Assembly: GCA_910578865.1 (NCBI GenBank)
Contig: CAJTRM010000001.1
Location: 310,248-374,247 of the forward strand
Direction of reading: 5' to 3'
Source: an uncultured Dorea sp.
GTDB taxonomy: Bacteria; Bacillota_A; Clostridia; Lachnospirales; Lachnospiraceae
Length of the DNA stretch: 64,000 nt
The translations under genes were made by a program, and so were the position numbers. Below, piece by piece: positions 1 through 7,530 of this stretch (within the stretch, counting starts at the first letter, position 1; every line of letters starts with the position of its first letter). The notes under the pieces are model-generated. The model did no database searches. It was not told the origin of the DNA and worked only from the letters and a program-made list of their open reading frames with translations.

Positions 1-93
1 TTTGTGCTGCATATATAAATCACACAACTTTTTTAACTTTGTCATGCAGGATGCATTTACCGTAATTTTATCGATACTTATAAAAGAATACAT
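1..93 (-). CDS. partial CDS, N-terminus only, unknown product
   Basis: An ATG at 91-93 is preceded by a good GGAG ribosome-binding site 6 bases upstream and opens a frame of 31 codons that stays open to the window edge. It begins MYSFISIDKITVNASC and starts 30 bases after the stop of the CapK-like gene, in the same direction. The spacing suggests the next gene of the same glycan operon. Only the first 31 residues are visible, so no family can be assigned; a glycan enzyme would fit the context but is a guess. Confidence 0.5.
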   Translation of the reverse strand, partial: MYSFISIDKITVNASCMTKLKKLCDLYMQHK

Positions 94-123
94 ACCTTTC
101 TCCGTACTATTTAAAGTTCCCAA

Positions 124-1488
124 CTAATCAGCAAGCTTTTGTATAATAAATTTACTCTTCCCTCTTAGTGTATATTCAAATTGTTCTGTCTCATTTACTT
201 CTAAATCAAAGGTTCCGCCAAAACGTTTCTTAAACTCCTGATAAATATTTGTATGATCTGCCTTCGTGTACTTGTGTCCCGGCATCACGTTAATTTTTAT
301 GCATCCTTTCTCTTCTTGAACAAATTGAATCCGATAAACATTGTCAAAAATATCCGCATGCGTATTGATTGCAACATAGTTGACCCGGTTCCCATCTTTT
401 CCTATTAAAAATTCATCTCTCCTGCGCCGTCCCACAAGTCTGCATATCATTTTTTGCCGGTTCACACATCTTTCTGTACAGGTTACTTTATCAAGCAGCG
501 CTGCATCTCCGGTATCATAGCGGATTAATGGCATTGCAGGATTCGTAAATCCCGTCCCGATTATCCTCCCTCTCCCGGTCTTTACCGGTACATCCCCGTC
601 ATCCAGGTATTCCAAATACGAATGACACATATATTCATGATAATGGCCTTCCATGCACTGTCCAATCATACCTATCTGCTCGCAGTTTCCATATAAGTCC
701 ATAACCCTGACATGCAATTGTTCCTCAATCAATCTCCGCATATCCATTGTCAAAGTCTCAGAACTCGTAAAGAGTGTCTTAATCTTCCCGTCTTCATTGA
801 AACAAGTGCCTGTATCCTTTATATATTTTGCCAGGATCTCCGCGGCTGACGGATATGCTCTTATATGCTTCGCCCCAAACTTTTGAATCTCATACAGATA
901 CTTCTTTACATTTTTTTCTGACATATTCATACTGGAACAATACAAAATATCATAGCGCGGGTCATGGAATATATCTCCGTCCCCTATCACTTTTCCTCGG
1001 AGAACCGCTATTTTATCACCAAAATAATACCCGCCTTCATGAAAACTATGCCATACAAAGGCTAACCTTACCGCATCCGTACTTCTGGCATCCAAGAATA
1101 ATTTTGTCGGTATTCCTGTATATCCTCCAGTTGTCACCGCTACACAGTTATGAAGCGGGATTGCTCTTAATTCATTCAAATTTTTTTGTAAGATTTCTTT
1201 CGTAATAACCGGTATCTTCCTTATATCCTGAAAATTCTGAAAATCACGGGGAGACCATCCGTACTCGTCAAACATTCTCCGATAATATTTTGTATTCTTA
1301 TAGGCATAATGAATGAGCATCTTCAATTGCTGAAGCTGATATTCCCTGAACTGCCAGACGTTCCATGACTTTGTTTCTTCCAGCATATCATATGTCTTCC
1401 AGAACAGATCATCATATTCTTTCATTCCTTTTATCTTCGCCGTGATGTTCCGGAACACCTTTTGTTTGATATTATGCAGTGAATCCAT
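124..1488 (-). CDS. CapK/PaaK-family adenylate-forming enzyme (phenylacetate-CoA ligase-like)
   Basis: A 454-residue member of the PaaK/CapK branch of adenylate-forming enzymes. The nucleotide-binding loop is TTGGYTGIP (about residues 119-127), with Tyr where Ser or Thr is usual, and the later YDTGD motif is present. I start it at the ATG at 1486-1488, which follows GAGGAG by 4 bases, rather than the in-frame GTG 12 bases upstream. PaaK proper activates phenylacetate, but relatives inside capsule clusters (CapK) have no firmly known substrate. Its neighbours are a methyltransferase and a beta-propeller protein, with dTDP-rhamnose genes beyond, so a role in cell-surface glycan modification is inferred, not shown. 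It lies 15 bases after the methyltransferase, so the two are probably cotranscribed. Confidence 0.75.
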   Translation of the reverse strand: MDSLHNIKQKVFRNITAKIKGMKEYDDLFWKTYDMLEETKSWNVWQFREYQLQQLKMLIHYAYKNTKYYRRMFDEYGWSPRDFQNFQDIRKIPVITKEILQKNLNELRAIPLHNCVAVTTGGYTGIPTKLFLDARSTDAVRLAFVWHSFHEGGYYFGDKIAVLRGKVIGDGDIFHDPRYDILYCSSMNMSEKNVKKYLYEIQKFGAKHIRAYPSAAEILAKYIKDTGTCFNEDGKIKTLFTSSETLTMDMRRLIEEQLHVRVMDLYGNCEQIGMIGQCMEGHYHEYMCHSYLEYLDDGDVPVKTGRGRIIGTGFTNPAMPLIRYDTGDAALLDKVTCTERCVNRQKMICRLVGRRRRDEFLIGKDGNRVNYVAINTHADIFDNVYRIQFVQEEKGCIKINVMPGHKYTKADHTNIYQEFKKRFGGTFDLEVNETEQFEYTLRGKSKFIIQKLAD

Positions 1489-1503
1489 GTGTCTCCTCAC
1501 CTT

Positions 1504-2220
1504 TTATTCTTTTCTAAGCAGCATATACATATGCGAATATTTATTTGAAAACATCCGCCTGTTCATCCACACACAACACTCCATCAACTTATGATCAGTA
1601 ATGATTTTTCTCAAAATCTTTTTCACATGCCCTCTCTTTGACTGGTTATAATACTTGAGCAATACAGTCTCTATCTTGCACCACAGCCAAAGAAATCCTG
1701 TTTCTTCACGTTCAGCAACAAAGGCTCCTTTCATTCTTGTGAGCCGGCTCACTTCCGTTTGTTCATAAGGTACGCATAAAAAAAGCTTTCCTCCGTTTTC
1801 CAGATGTTCATAAAAAATATCCATACATTTTTTCTGCTGGTAAGCAGGCAAATAGTAGATCACATCACAGCAAACAATGAGGTCATATTTCCCGTCCAGG
1901 TGCAGATCAGCCAGATCTTTGACAAACCACCGGCATTTGGGATGCAGTTTCTTACTTTCACAAATTGAAACAGCCTTTTTTGATATGTCAAATGCATCAT
2001 AAATTTTCAGATCCTTTATATACTGAAGTATAAGCTTCGTCATATCCCCTGTTGCACATCCCGCTTCCAAAACCTTCAAATGCTGCTTTTTCAAATCCGG
2101 AAGTATAATGGTTATAATGTCTTTCATTCTTTGATAATGGGAACTACGCCAGTTGATTCCCCATGCATTCCCATCTTTTTTCGTGTAACCGTCGAACATT
2201 TCTTCAAAGGATCTTTTCAT
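1504..2220 (-). CDS. class I SAM-dependent methyltransferase
   Basis: A 238-residue protein with a Rossmann-type methyltransferase core. Motif I is LEAGCATGDM (about residues 51-60), followed by an acidic end of strand 2 (DAFDIS) and a DLIVCCDVIYYL strand-4 motif that includes the catalytic-pocket region. It resembles the Methyltransf_11/25 group, whose members modify sugars, lipids or small molecules. The ATG overlaps the stop of the beta-propeller gene as ATGA, so translation is probably coupled. The substrate cannot be read from sequence. O-methylation of a surface sugar is the most natural guess given the adjoining CapK-like and rhamnose genes. Confidence 0.75.
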   Translation of the reverse strand: MKRSFEEMFDGYTKKDGNAWGINWRSSHYQRMKDIITIILPDLKKQHLKVLEAGCATGDMTKLILQYIKDLKIYDAFDISKKAVSICESKKLHPKCRWFVKDLADLHLDGKYDLIVCCDVIYYLPAYQQKKCMDIFYEHLENGGKLFLCVPYEQTEVSRLTRMKGAFVAEREETGFLWLWCKIETVLLKYYNQSKRGHVKKILRKIITDHKLMECCVWMNRRMFSNKYSHMYMLLRKE

Positions 2221-3419
2221 TTCTGCATAACCTCTCGATAGATACGACCGCCAATATTACCCGGCCGAAAGGCTTCTGTATTACTCCTGTGTATCTCTTC
2301 TTCAAACCTCATAAAATTAGACAGCCATGTTTTCCAATCATACCCGTTTTCATACAGCCAGTCCCTTTCTCTCATTTCTGAAAGGATCGAACCCCATATC
2401 TGCTTTACGTACTTTTCAAATGTCTGATCACCGATGATCTGTGTATTAATATATCTGACATTTAAATTATCCAAATCCACCTGTATTAATAAATCCGTTA
2501 CATCGCAAAACAGATACAGCTTATTTTTATAGATTTTTTCAAATACACCCCAATATTTTGCTCTGGGATATATAGTCTCGGCAGGAAATTGCGAGAGTTT
2601 TTCCATTGTCCCGGTTTCCTTATTCAAAAGAAACAATGCATTCTCATTACATGGAATAAGAAATACATGCCCCTCAGCACATGCTATTTTCCTGCAGGGA
2701 GGATAATCTTCTGTTTTTCCATCCACTACAAAGCCGGGGCTATAACATTTTTTCAGCCCATCGTTTATATTCCACTGATATATGATATCTTTTCCGATTG
2801 CTGTAAACCAGAAATCATTTCCGTCATACGCACTTCCATACAAAAGTTTTTCTTCTGTATTAATTGTATATTTCTCAATTGATCGGTTTCGATAATCAGT
2901 TATGAGCAGACAGTTGCTTTTCACACAGTGGCTCCACACTTTATCATCATCATATGTTCCGGAATACAAGGAATCAGACCCCAAATCTCCTAAAATCCGG
3001 TCGGCATCCCACCAATCCTTCCGTGCATTACCGGTTTCCTTATTTAAATCGATCGTAAGAAGCCCCTGTTTCGCATGCCACGGAAACAAAACTAATTCCT
3101 CTCCGAAAACCCGGGCATATCCCACCTGGCAAAATCCAAAATCATAATGTTTCTGACATCCGCTGTCCACATGATACGCATGAACTCCATATCCGTTGTC
3201 CGGGAAAAAATATACTGTCCCGTTATGCTCCACGCACCCTCCATGATAAGCAAAAGAAGAAGCATCCATATGTACAAAACGTTCTGCCTTCTCTACCTTT
3301 CCTTCCTGGATATTATATATAATGAGAGCATTATAGAAACGATTAGATATATATGCTTTTCCGTCTGCTATGCAAACGCTCATCATGCCTATCATTCTTT
3401 TTAGTGTTTCAATCTCCAT
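2217..3419 (-). CDS. predicted beta-propeller protein, function unknown
   Basis: A 400-residue protein without signal peptide or membrane segment. It contains about six repeats of a four-strand pattern in which a turn such as DGKAYISNRF, GTVYFFPDNG, NDFWFTAIGK, GHVFLIPCNE or NKLYLFCDVT is followed by a strand of the type IYNIQEG or VDLDNLNV. This is the usual look of a WD40- or Kelch-like propeller. The C-terminal 70 residues are helical and Trp/Arg-rich. The start follows AGGAG by 8 bases. It is the first gene of the glycan group after an rfbC terminator. I do not recognise the family; a scaffold or sensor used in glycan assembly is inference only. Confidence 0.6.
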   Translation of the reverse strand: MEIETLKRMIGMMSVCIADGKAYISNRFYNALIIYNIQEGKVEKAERFVHMDASSFAYHGGCVEHNGTVYFFPDNGYGVHAYHVDSGCQKHYDFGFCQVGYARVFGEELVLFPWHAKQGLLTIDLNKETGNARKDWWDADRILGDLGSDSLYSGTYDDDKVWSHCVKSNCLLITDYRNRSIEKYTINTEEKLLYGSAYDGNDFWFTAIGKDIIYQWNINDGLKKCYSPGFVVDGKTEDYPPCRKIACAEGHVFLIPCNENALFLLNKETGTMEKLSQFPAETIYPRAKYWGVFEKIYKNKLYLFCDVTDLLIQVDLDNLNVRYINTQIIGDQTFEKYVKQIWGSILSEMRERDWLYENGYDWKTWLSNFMRFEEEIHRSNTEAFRPGNIGGRIYREVMQK

Positions 3420-3493
3420 GTTACGTACTCCTGGCTATCATCAAATTTTGTCTTTCAAATATTACAAAAAATCTAATCTTGCTATGAATAAAA

Positions 3494-3522
3494 CAAGGAG
3501 ATGACTTACAGATCTCCCCTTA
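3494..3522 (-). terminator. rho-independent terminator after rfbC
   Basis: On the minus strand AAGGGGAGAT pairs with ATCTCCTT across a 9-base loop and is followed by GTTTTATT. It lies 137 bases beyond the rfbC stop and 75 bases before the beta-propeller start, so it separates the rhamnose genes from the downstream glycan genes. Confidence 0.6.
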
Positions 3523-3658
3523 AAAATACACAATTATAAAGCAGTAGCTTACACTTCTGCATAACAAGCTTACAATTGTTAGTTATTCTATTATATTATC
3601 GACATGAAATCAATAAACTTAATTTCCTTTTTGTGGTTTGTAAGATGCAAGAGACTTC

Positions 3659-4264
3659 TCAAAACTGAAAGGTATCCTTGATCCCAAGCCATTTCTCGTC
3701 TTTACAGCTTAAGTTCAGTTCCACGCCGTCCAGGCTATAGCCTCCGGCACTGGCTGTCCCTTTGTAAGTCCCTTTAACGCCCGGCCATACAATGCCGATC
3801 TCCGGATCATTCCAGGCCATACCTCCTTCGTCGTTCGGATGATAAAAATCATCACATTTGTAACAGAACTCTGCCGTATCACTCAACACAAGAAAACCGT
3901 GTGCGAACCCTCTCGGAATCAGGATTTGTTTCTTGTTTTCTTCCGTCAGTTCAATGCCGTACCATTTCCCATACGTATCCGAATCACTTCTCAAATCCAC
4001 GGTTACGTCAAACACAGACCCTTTTATAACTCTCACCAGCTTGGTCTGCGGATACTGTTTCTGAAAATGCAGCCCCCGCAGAACACCCTTGGTGCTCATA
4101 GACTGATTGTCCTGAACGAAAACAATATCTATACCGGCCTCTTTCATATCAAGCTGATTGTAAGTCTCCATAAAATATCCGCGGCTGTCGCCATGCACAG
4201 CAGGAGTTATGACGCAAAGCCCCTGAATTCCGCCTGCATTTTTTTCAACTGTAATCTGTCCCAT
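3659..4264 (-). CDS. rfbC: dTDP-4-dehydrorhamnose 3,5-epimerase
   Basis: A 201-residue RmlC-type cupin that epimerises dTDP-4-keto-6-deoxyglucose at C3 and C5, the third step of dTDP-L-rhamnose synthesis. The active-site His lies in GVLRGLHFQ (about residue 66), the catalytic Tyr in FCYKCDDFYHP (about residues 133-143), and the conserved substrate-binding VFDVTVDLR strand is present. Length is slightly above the usual 180-190. It follows rfbD by 12 bases, so both are in one transcript. The rfbA and rfbB partners are not in this window and must lie elsewhere if rhamnose is made. Confidence 0.95.
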   Translation of the reverse strand: MGQITVEKNAGGIQGLCVITPAVHGDSRGYFMETYNQLDMKEAGIDIVFVQDNQSMSTKGVLRGLHFQKQYPQTKLVRVIKGSVFDVTVDLRSDSDTYGKWYGIELTEENKKQILIPRGFAHGFLVLSDTAEFCYKCDDFYHPNDEGGMAWNDPEIGIVWPGVKGTYKGTASAGGYSLDGVELNLSCKDEKWLGIKDTFQF

Positions 4265-4276
4265 TTTTCAATCCCC

Positions 4277-5221
4277 TCACAACTGTGCTTCTTTCAAATA
4301 TCGTCTCACCGCGTCCTGCCAATCAGGGAGCGGCGTAAATCCAGCCTCTGCCAGTTTGCTTTTATCCAGCCTGCTGTTAAAAGGTCTCACAGCCTTACTG
4401 AGGCCATATTCTTCTGTTGTCACCGGGACAACCTTTGTTGTTAATCCATACTGCCTGTAGAACTCACAGCAAAAATCGTACCAGCTGATATAGCCTGTCT
4501 TGCATCCTGCATTTTCATCTGTAACTTCTGTATTCGTGGCATGGTAATAACCGTATTTTTCTGTCTCGCACATGTCAACAAGCAGTCGTGCCAGGTCAAA
4601 TGTATATGTCGGTGTACCGATCTGGTCGTTGACCACTCGTACTTCATTATGTGTTTTCCCTACGTTGATCATCGTCTTAATGAAATTCGTGCCATTTAAA
4701 CCAAATGCCCATGCGATGCGGACAATAAAATATTTATCCAGTGTTTTGCTGACCGCCAGCTCCCCCTCTGCCTTGGTCCGACCATACACATTCTGCGGAT
4801 GATAATCTTTACAGTCCGGCTGCCAGGGCTCTGTCCCTCCGCCGTCAAACACATAGTCCGTAGACAGATAGAGCATCTTACATTCAGCCTCTTTGCAGGC
4901 ATCGGCAATATTTTGTGTCCCCTCCGCATTGACGGCCCAAACCCTTTCCGCCTTATCGTCATCTTCCGCCAGATCCACAGCCGTCCAGGCCGCACAGTGA
5001 ATAACAGCATCCGGCTTTATCTCCGCAATAATTTTCCTGACTGTATCTTTATCCGTAATATCCAGATTCACATATGGTATTGCCGTCGCGGCAGGACTGT
5101 CCGAAACACCTGTGCAGGCTTCTCCATGGTCAGATCCGACGCCTTCGTGGCCTCTTTTATGCAATTCATTCATAACGTCATGCCCCAGCTGGCCATTGGC
5201 GCCCGTAACAAAAACTTTCAT
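4277..5221 (-). CDS. rfbD: dTDP-4-dehydrorhamnose reductase
   Basis: A 314-residue RmlD-type short-chain dehydrogenase that reduces dTDP-4-keto-L-rhamnose to dTDP-L-rhamnose with NAD(P)H. The N-terminal dinucleotide fold has TGANGQLG (residues 7-14). The catalytic YxxxK appears as YGRTKAEGE, and LSTDYVFDG is the usual upstream strand. The C-terminal RPFNSRLDKSKL is typical of the family. An insertion of about 18 residues rich in Ala, Ser and Gly (around residues 33-50) makes it longer than most homologues. Translation probably starts at the ATG at 5221, with AGAGG 9 bases upstream. Confidence 0.95.
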   Translation of the reverse strand: MKVFVTGANGQLGHDVMNELHKRGHEGVGSDHGEACTGVSDSPAATAIPYVNLDITDKDTVRKIIAEIKPDAVIHCAAWTAVDLAEDDDKAERVWAVNAEGTQNIADACKEAECKMLYLSTDYVFDGGGTEPWQPDCKDYHPQNVYGRTKAEGELAVSKTLDKYFIVRIAWAFGLNGTNFIKTMINVGKTHNEVRVVNDQIGTPTYTFDLARLLVDMCETEKYGYYHATNTEVTDENAGCKTGYISWYDFCCEFYRQYGLTTKVVPVTTEEYGLSKAVRPFNSRLDKSKLAEAGFTPLPDWQDAVRRYLKEAQL

Positions 5222-5388
5222 CCTCTGCTGCCTCTTTCACATAAAATTCCACTCCGAGGACAAATGATAAAATTGAAATACCAATACTAATCAGCCATAT
5301 CCATCTCAGGAGTGGTATTTGTATAGTTATATATATCATAACATACAATACGCTTCCCTGGCAGATATTTTTTCAGATGTCTGAGATA

Positions 5389-5472
5389 TTATAAATACAC
5401 GTACACCTCTCTTATTGCTGTCTGTATCCATTCGCTTACATCCGCTGCTCCCTCTGACATTTTTCTGTTCAT
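5389..5472 (-). CDS. possible 27-residue small protein
   Basis: The gap between VanZ and rfbD (5222-5562) holds no recognisable gene except this short frame, which begins MNRKMSEGAADVSEW. It has a strong ribosome-binding site, GGAGGT, four bases before its ATG. It is not hydrophobic, and I know no family it belongs to. It may be a real small protein, a leader peptide before rfbD, or the remnant of a lost gene. The rest of the gap shows only AT-rich sequence. Confidence 0.3.
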   Translation of the reverse strand: MNRKMSEGAADVSEWIQTAIREVYVYL

Positions 5473-5562
5473 GAACACCTCCATATACGAAATACTTGCT
5501 CTGATGATTATATCTTTTTGCGTGAATAATGAGGCACCGCAAATCAGAGCTTCGTTACATTT

Positions 5563-6060
5563 TTACCAATTAGCCACAATCAGAGCCCCCACGAGCAAAG
5601 TCATCAGACCGGCACACACCAGACTCGTAATATTAATAATTTTCTTCCAGTTCTTCCTGAATACTCTCGAGATCCCGAAAGCAATGCCGATACCGATCGT
5701 TCCGCCCAGGGAATTTGTGATGATATCTGTAATATCACTCATCCCCACGGCCAGAATATACTGCGCCGTCTCAAACAAAAGACTTGTAAAAATGATCGGC
5801 GCCGCCTGCCGGACCAGCGGCCTCCCTTCCCACAGTACATGTGCCAGAACTCCAAAAGGAATAAATGCAAGCACATTGTCAATCATTTCGTTGAAATCTA
5901 TCTCTCCGTTTACTATTACTGACTCACCGAACGGGATAAGATTGAGATTCCTCATATGTCCCACATCCCCAAAAGAAAACTGCATCTTAAAAACAATGAT
6001 CCATGTCAGGGCCGCCAGGTAAAATGCCAGCAGTCCTATTGTGATTTTTTTTGATTCCAT
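5563..6060 (-). CDS. VanZ-family membrane protein
   Basis: A 165-residue protein with four or five predicted membrane segments (about residues 8-25, 62-80, 87-105, 118-135 and 144-162). It carries the VanZ hallmarks NLIPFG near residue 41, DNVLAFIPFG near residue 61 and the SDITDIITNSLGG motif between the later helices. VanZ gives low-level teicoplanin resistance in the vanA cluster, but most chromosomal VanZ-like proteins have no known role beyond the cell envelope. AAGGAG precedes the ATG by 8 bases. It stands alone between the rhamnose genes and the Fic region. Confidence 0.85.
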   Translation of the reverse strand: MESKKITIGLLAFYLAALTWIIVFKMQFSFGDVGHMRNLNLIPFGESVIVNGEIDFNEMIDNVLAFIPFGVLAHVLWEGRPLVRQAAPIIFTSLLFETAQYILAVGMSDITDIITNSLGGTIGIGIAFGISRVFRKNWKKIINITSLVCAGLMTLLVGALIVANW

Positions 6061-6263
6061 TTCTGCATCTCCTTCCTTTTCTTTCCTTGTTTAGATTGCA
6101 TTGCCTCTGTTTTCTAAGAATAGCAAAAAGAATTTAATAAAATGCGCCCATCTTTCTTAAGCTTTTATGAAGCGGCCGCTCTTGGCAAAGGAGGATCCGG
6201 ACTGTTCACTTCGCTGACAACGTCATAGCGAATACACTGTTTCCCTATAATTTTCGCATAGCG

Positions 6264-6551
6264 TCAAGCACAGGCGTATTCAAAACAATCGCATATTGTT
6301 CGTTCGCGGTCATGTACAGGCAATATTACACCGTTAAAATTGCCTGTAGACTTACCTACATCTAAAAATTCTTTTTGAATATAGTAAGCTTTCATCGGGA
6401 ATTCTTCAATGTTCTTTACAGCACGGGACGCTGTTCTCGGCACAGCAATCGACCATTTACGAGGAGAAAAATCACTATATCCGTAATGAAACAAAGCGGA
6501 CTCCACACAAATATAACATATGGTTTTACAAAACCAAACGGTGTAACCCAT
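6264..6551 (-). pseudogene. truncated AbiEi-type antitoxin (type IV toxin-antitoxin) remnant
   Basis: The frame ESALFHYGYSDFSPRKWSIA through DRERTICDCFEY matches the central domain of AbiEi-family antitoxins, transcriptional regulators that pair with AbiEii nucleotidyltransferases. The N-terminal winged helix is missing: upstream of about 6520 the frame reads as unrelated sequence. The C-terminal half is also missing, because a stop follows shortly after ICDCF. No AbiEii gene is visible. It therefore looks like an internal fragment left after deletion or rearrangement. The downstream 200 bases to VanZ hold an imperfect hairpin (6208-6232) and nothing coding. Confidence 0.7.
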
Positions 6552-6569
6552 TTTACTGAGTTACACCGT
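6538..6569. repeat. perfect 10-bp inverted repeat beside fic
   Basis: ACGGTGTAAC (6538-6547) and GTTACACCGT (6560-6569) form a perfect stem with a 12-base loop. It lies 40 bases downstream of the Fic stop and at the likely break point of the AbiEi remnant. No U-tract follows on the minus strand, so it is more likely an operator or a recombination scar than a terminator. Confidence 0.55.
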
Positions 6570-6609
6570 ATCCTACATAAAAATATTGTAAACTTTCCTT
6601 TTTCGGAAA

Positions 6610-7461
6610 TCACACTTCCGATGTCCGCTTTTCATCATTCAGAAATCCGCTTATATGCAAATCCCGGTTGTGAAGCTCATTGTTTTCGTTCAAAAGCAGA
6701 TTTCTAAGGAAGGCCTCAAGGTATTCTGTTGTTTCGTGGATATTCTTTTGCAGGTTCGTATAATTTGCACGGACAAGCGCATTTCTGAAATACCACGCAT
6801 TGTCTGCAAAAATATCATTCGCTGCCGAGAACCCAAGTGTTCTCAGATACTTGATAAAGAACACTGCCGTTGCTCTTGTATTGCCTTCTCCGAAAATGTG
6901 GATCTGCCACAGTCGAGAAATAAAAACCGCAAGGTGATGAATAATCCCATCCATTGACAAGCCTTTATAACTAAAATCTCTTTCCTGCGAAAAATCATAT
7001 TCAAGGGTCGCTCTGAGTTCCGAAGCACTTCCGTACATCACAGTTTCGCCATCAAGCACCCATTCTTTTTTCGTGATGTTATAATCCCTGATTTTCCCGG
7101 CGTGTTTATATATTCCCTGAAAAAGCTTGCGGTGGATGGAAATATACTCATTGGGAGAAAATGAAAATGCTGTTTCTGAAAGTATTTCTGCGATACGGGA
7201 AGATACTTTATCTGCTTCTTCTGTACGCTCCTCATCAAACAAATGTGCCGGTCTTTCTTCGTAATAAGCGTCTATGAGAATTTGTGCTTCTTTTATTGTG
7301 ATTTTACCTTCAATATTTTGAATGGCGGTATCAATCAAATATTCCGATGGTTTCAGTCCGTCAACAGCCTGAAGCCCGATTGCCGTACTCCAGGCGCAGC
7401 CTTTGCTGGCTTTATCAGGCTCAGACTCTTTTAGATATTCCTTAAACGGGTCTTTATCCAT
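6610..7461 (-). CDS. fic: Fic-domain protein (AMPylase-type)
   Basis: A 283-residue Fic protein. The active-site loop is HIFGEGNTRA (around residue 189), matching HxFx(D/E)GNxxR: the catalytic His, the metal-binding Glu and the Arg are all kept. Fic enzymes usually transfer AMP from ATP to a target protein. The N-terminal 110 residues are helical and hold no clear (S/T)xxxE(G/N) inhibitory motif that I can see, nor does the C-terminus. GAGGTGG precedes the start by 4 bases. It stands between lysS and an AbiEi fragment, a small accessory island in a housekeeping region. Whether it works as a toxin or as a regulator is unknown. Confidence 0.85.
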   Translation of the reverse strand: MDKDPFKEYLKESEPDKASKGCAWSTAIGLQAVDGLKPSEYLIDTAIQNIEGKITIKEAQILIDAYYEERPAHLFDEERTEEADKVSSRIAEILSETAFSFSPNEYISIHRKLFQGIYKHAGKIRDYNITKKEWVLDGETVMYGSASELRATLEYDFSQERDFSYKGLSMDGIIHHLAVFISRLWQIHIFGEGNTRATAVFFIKYLRTLGFSAANDIFADNAWYFRNALVRANYTNLQKNIHETTEYLEAFLRNLLLNENNELHNRDLHISGFLNDEKRTSEV

Positions 7462-7530
7462 ATCGCCACCTCATTTCTTTTTATTCCTTCCCTGAAAGCC
7501 GGAATTACTTAGTGCGACGGCCCCATATAT

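Noticed and set aside
828..1205. 125-codon plus-strand frame
   Set aside because: It lies wholly opposite the CapK-like gene, with no ribosome-binding site or known motif, and is a shadow frame.
5336..5542. 68-codon minus-strand frame
   Set aside because: Composition is random and it has no plausible ribosome-binding site; the 27-codon frame overlapping it has a strong one.
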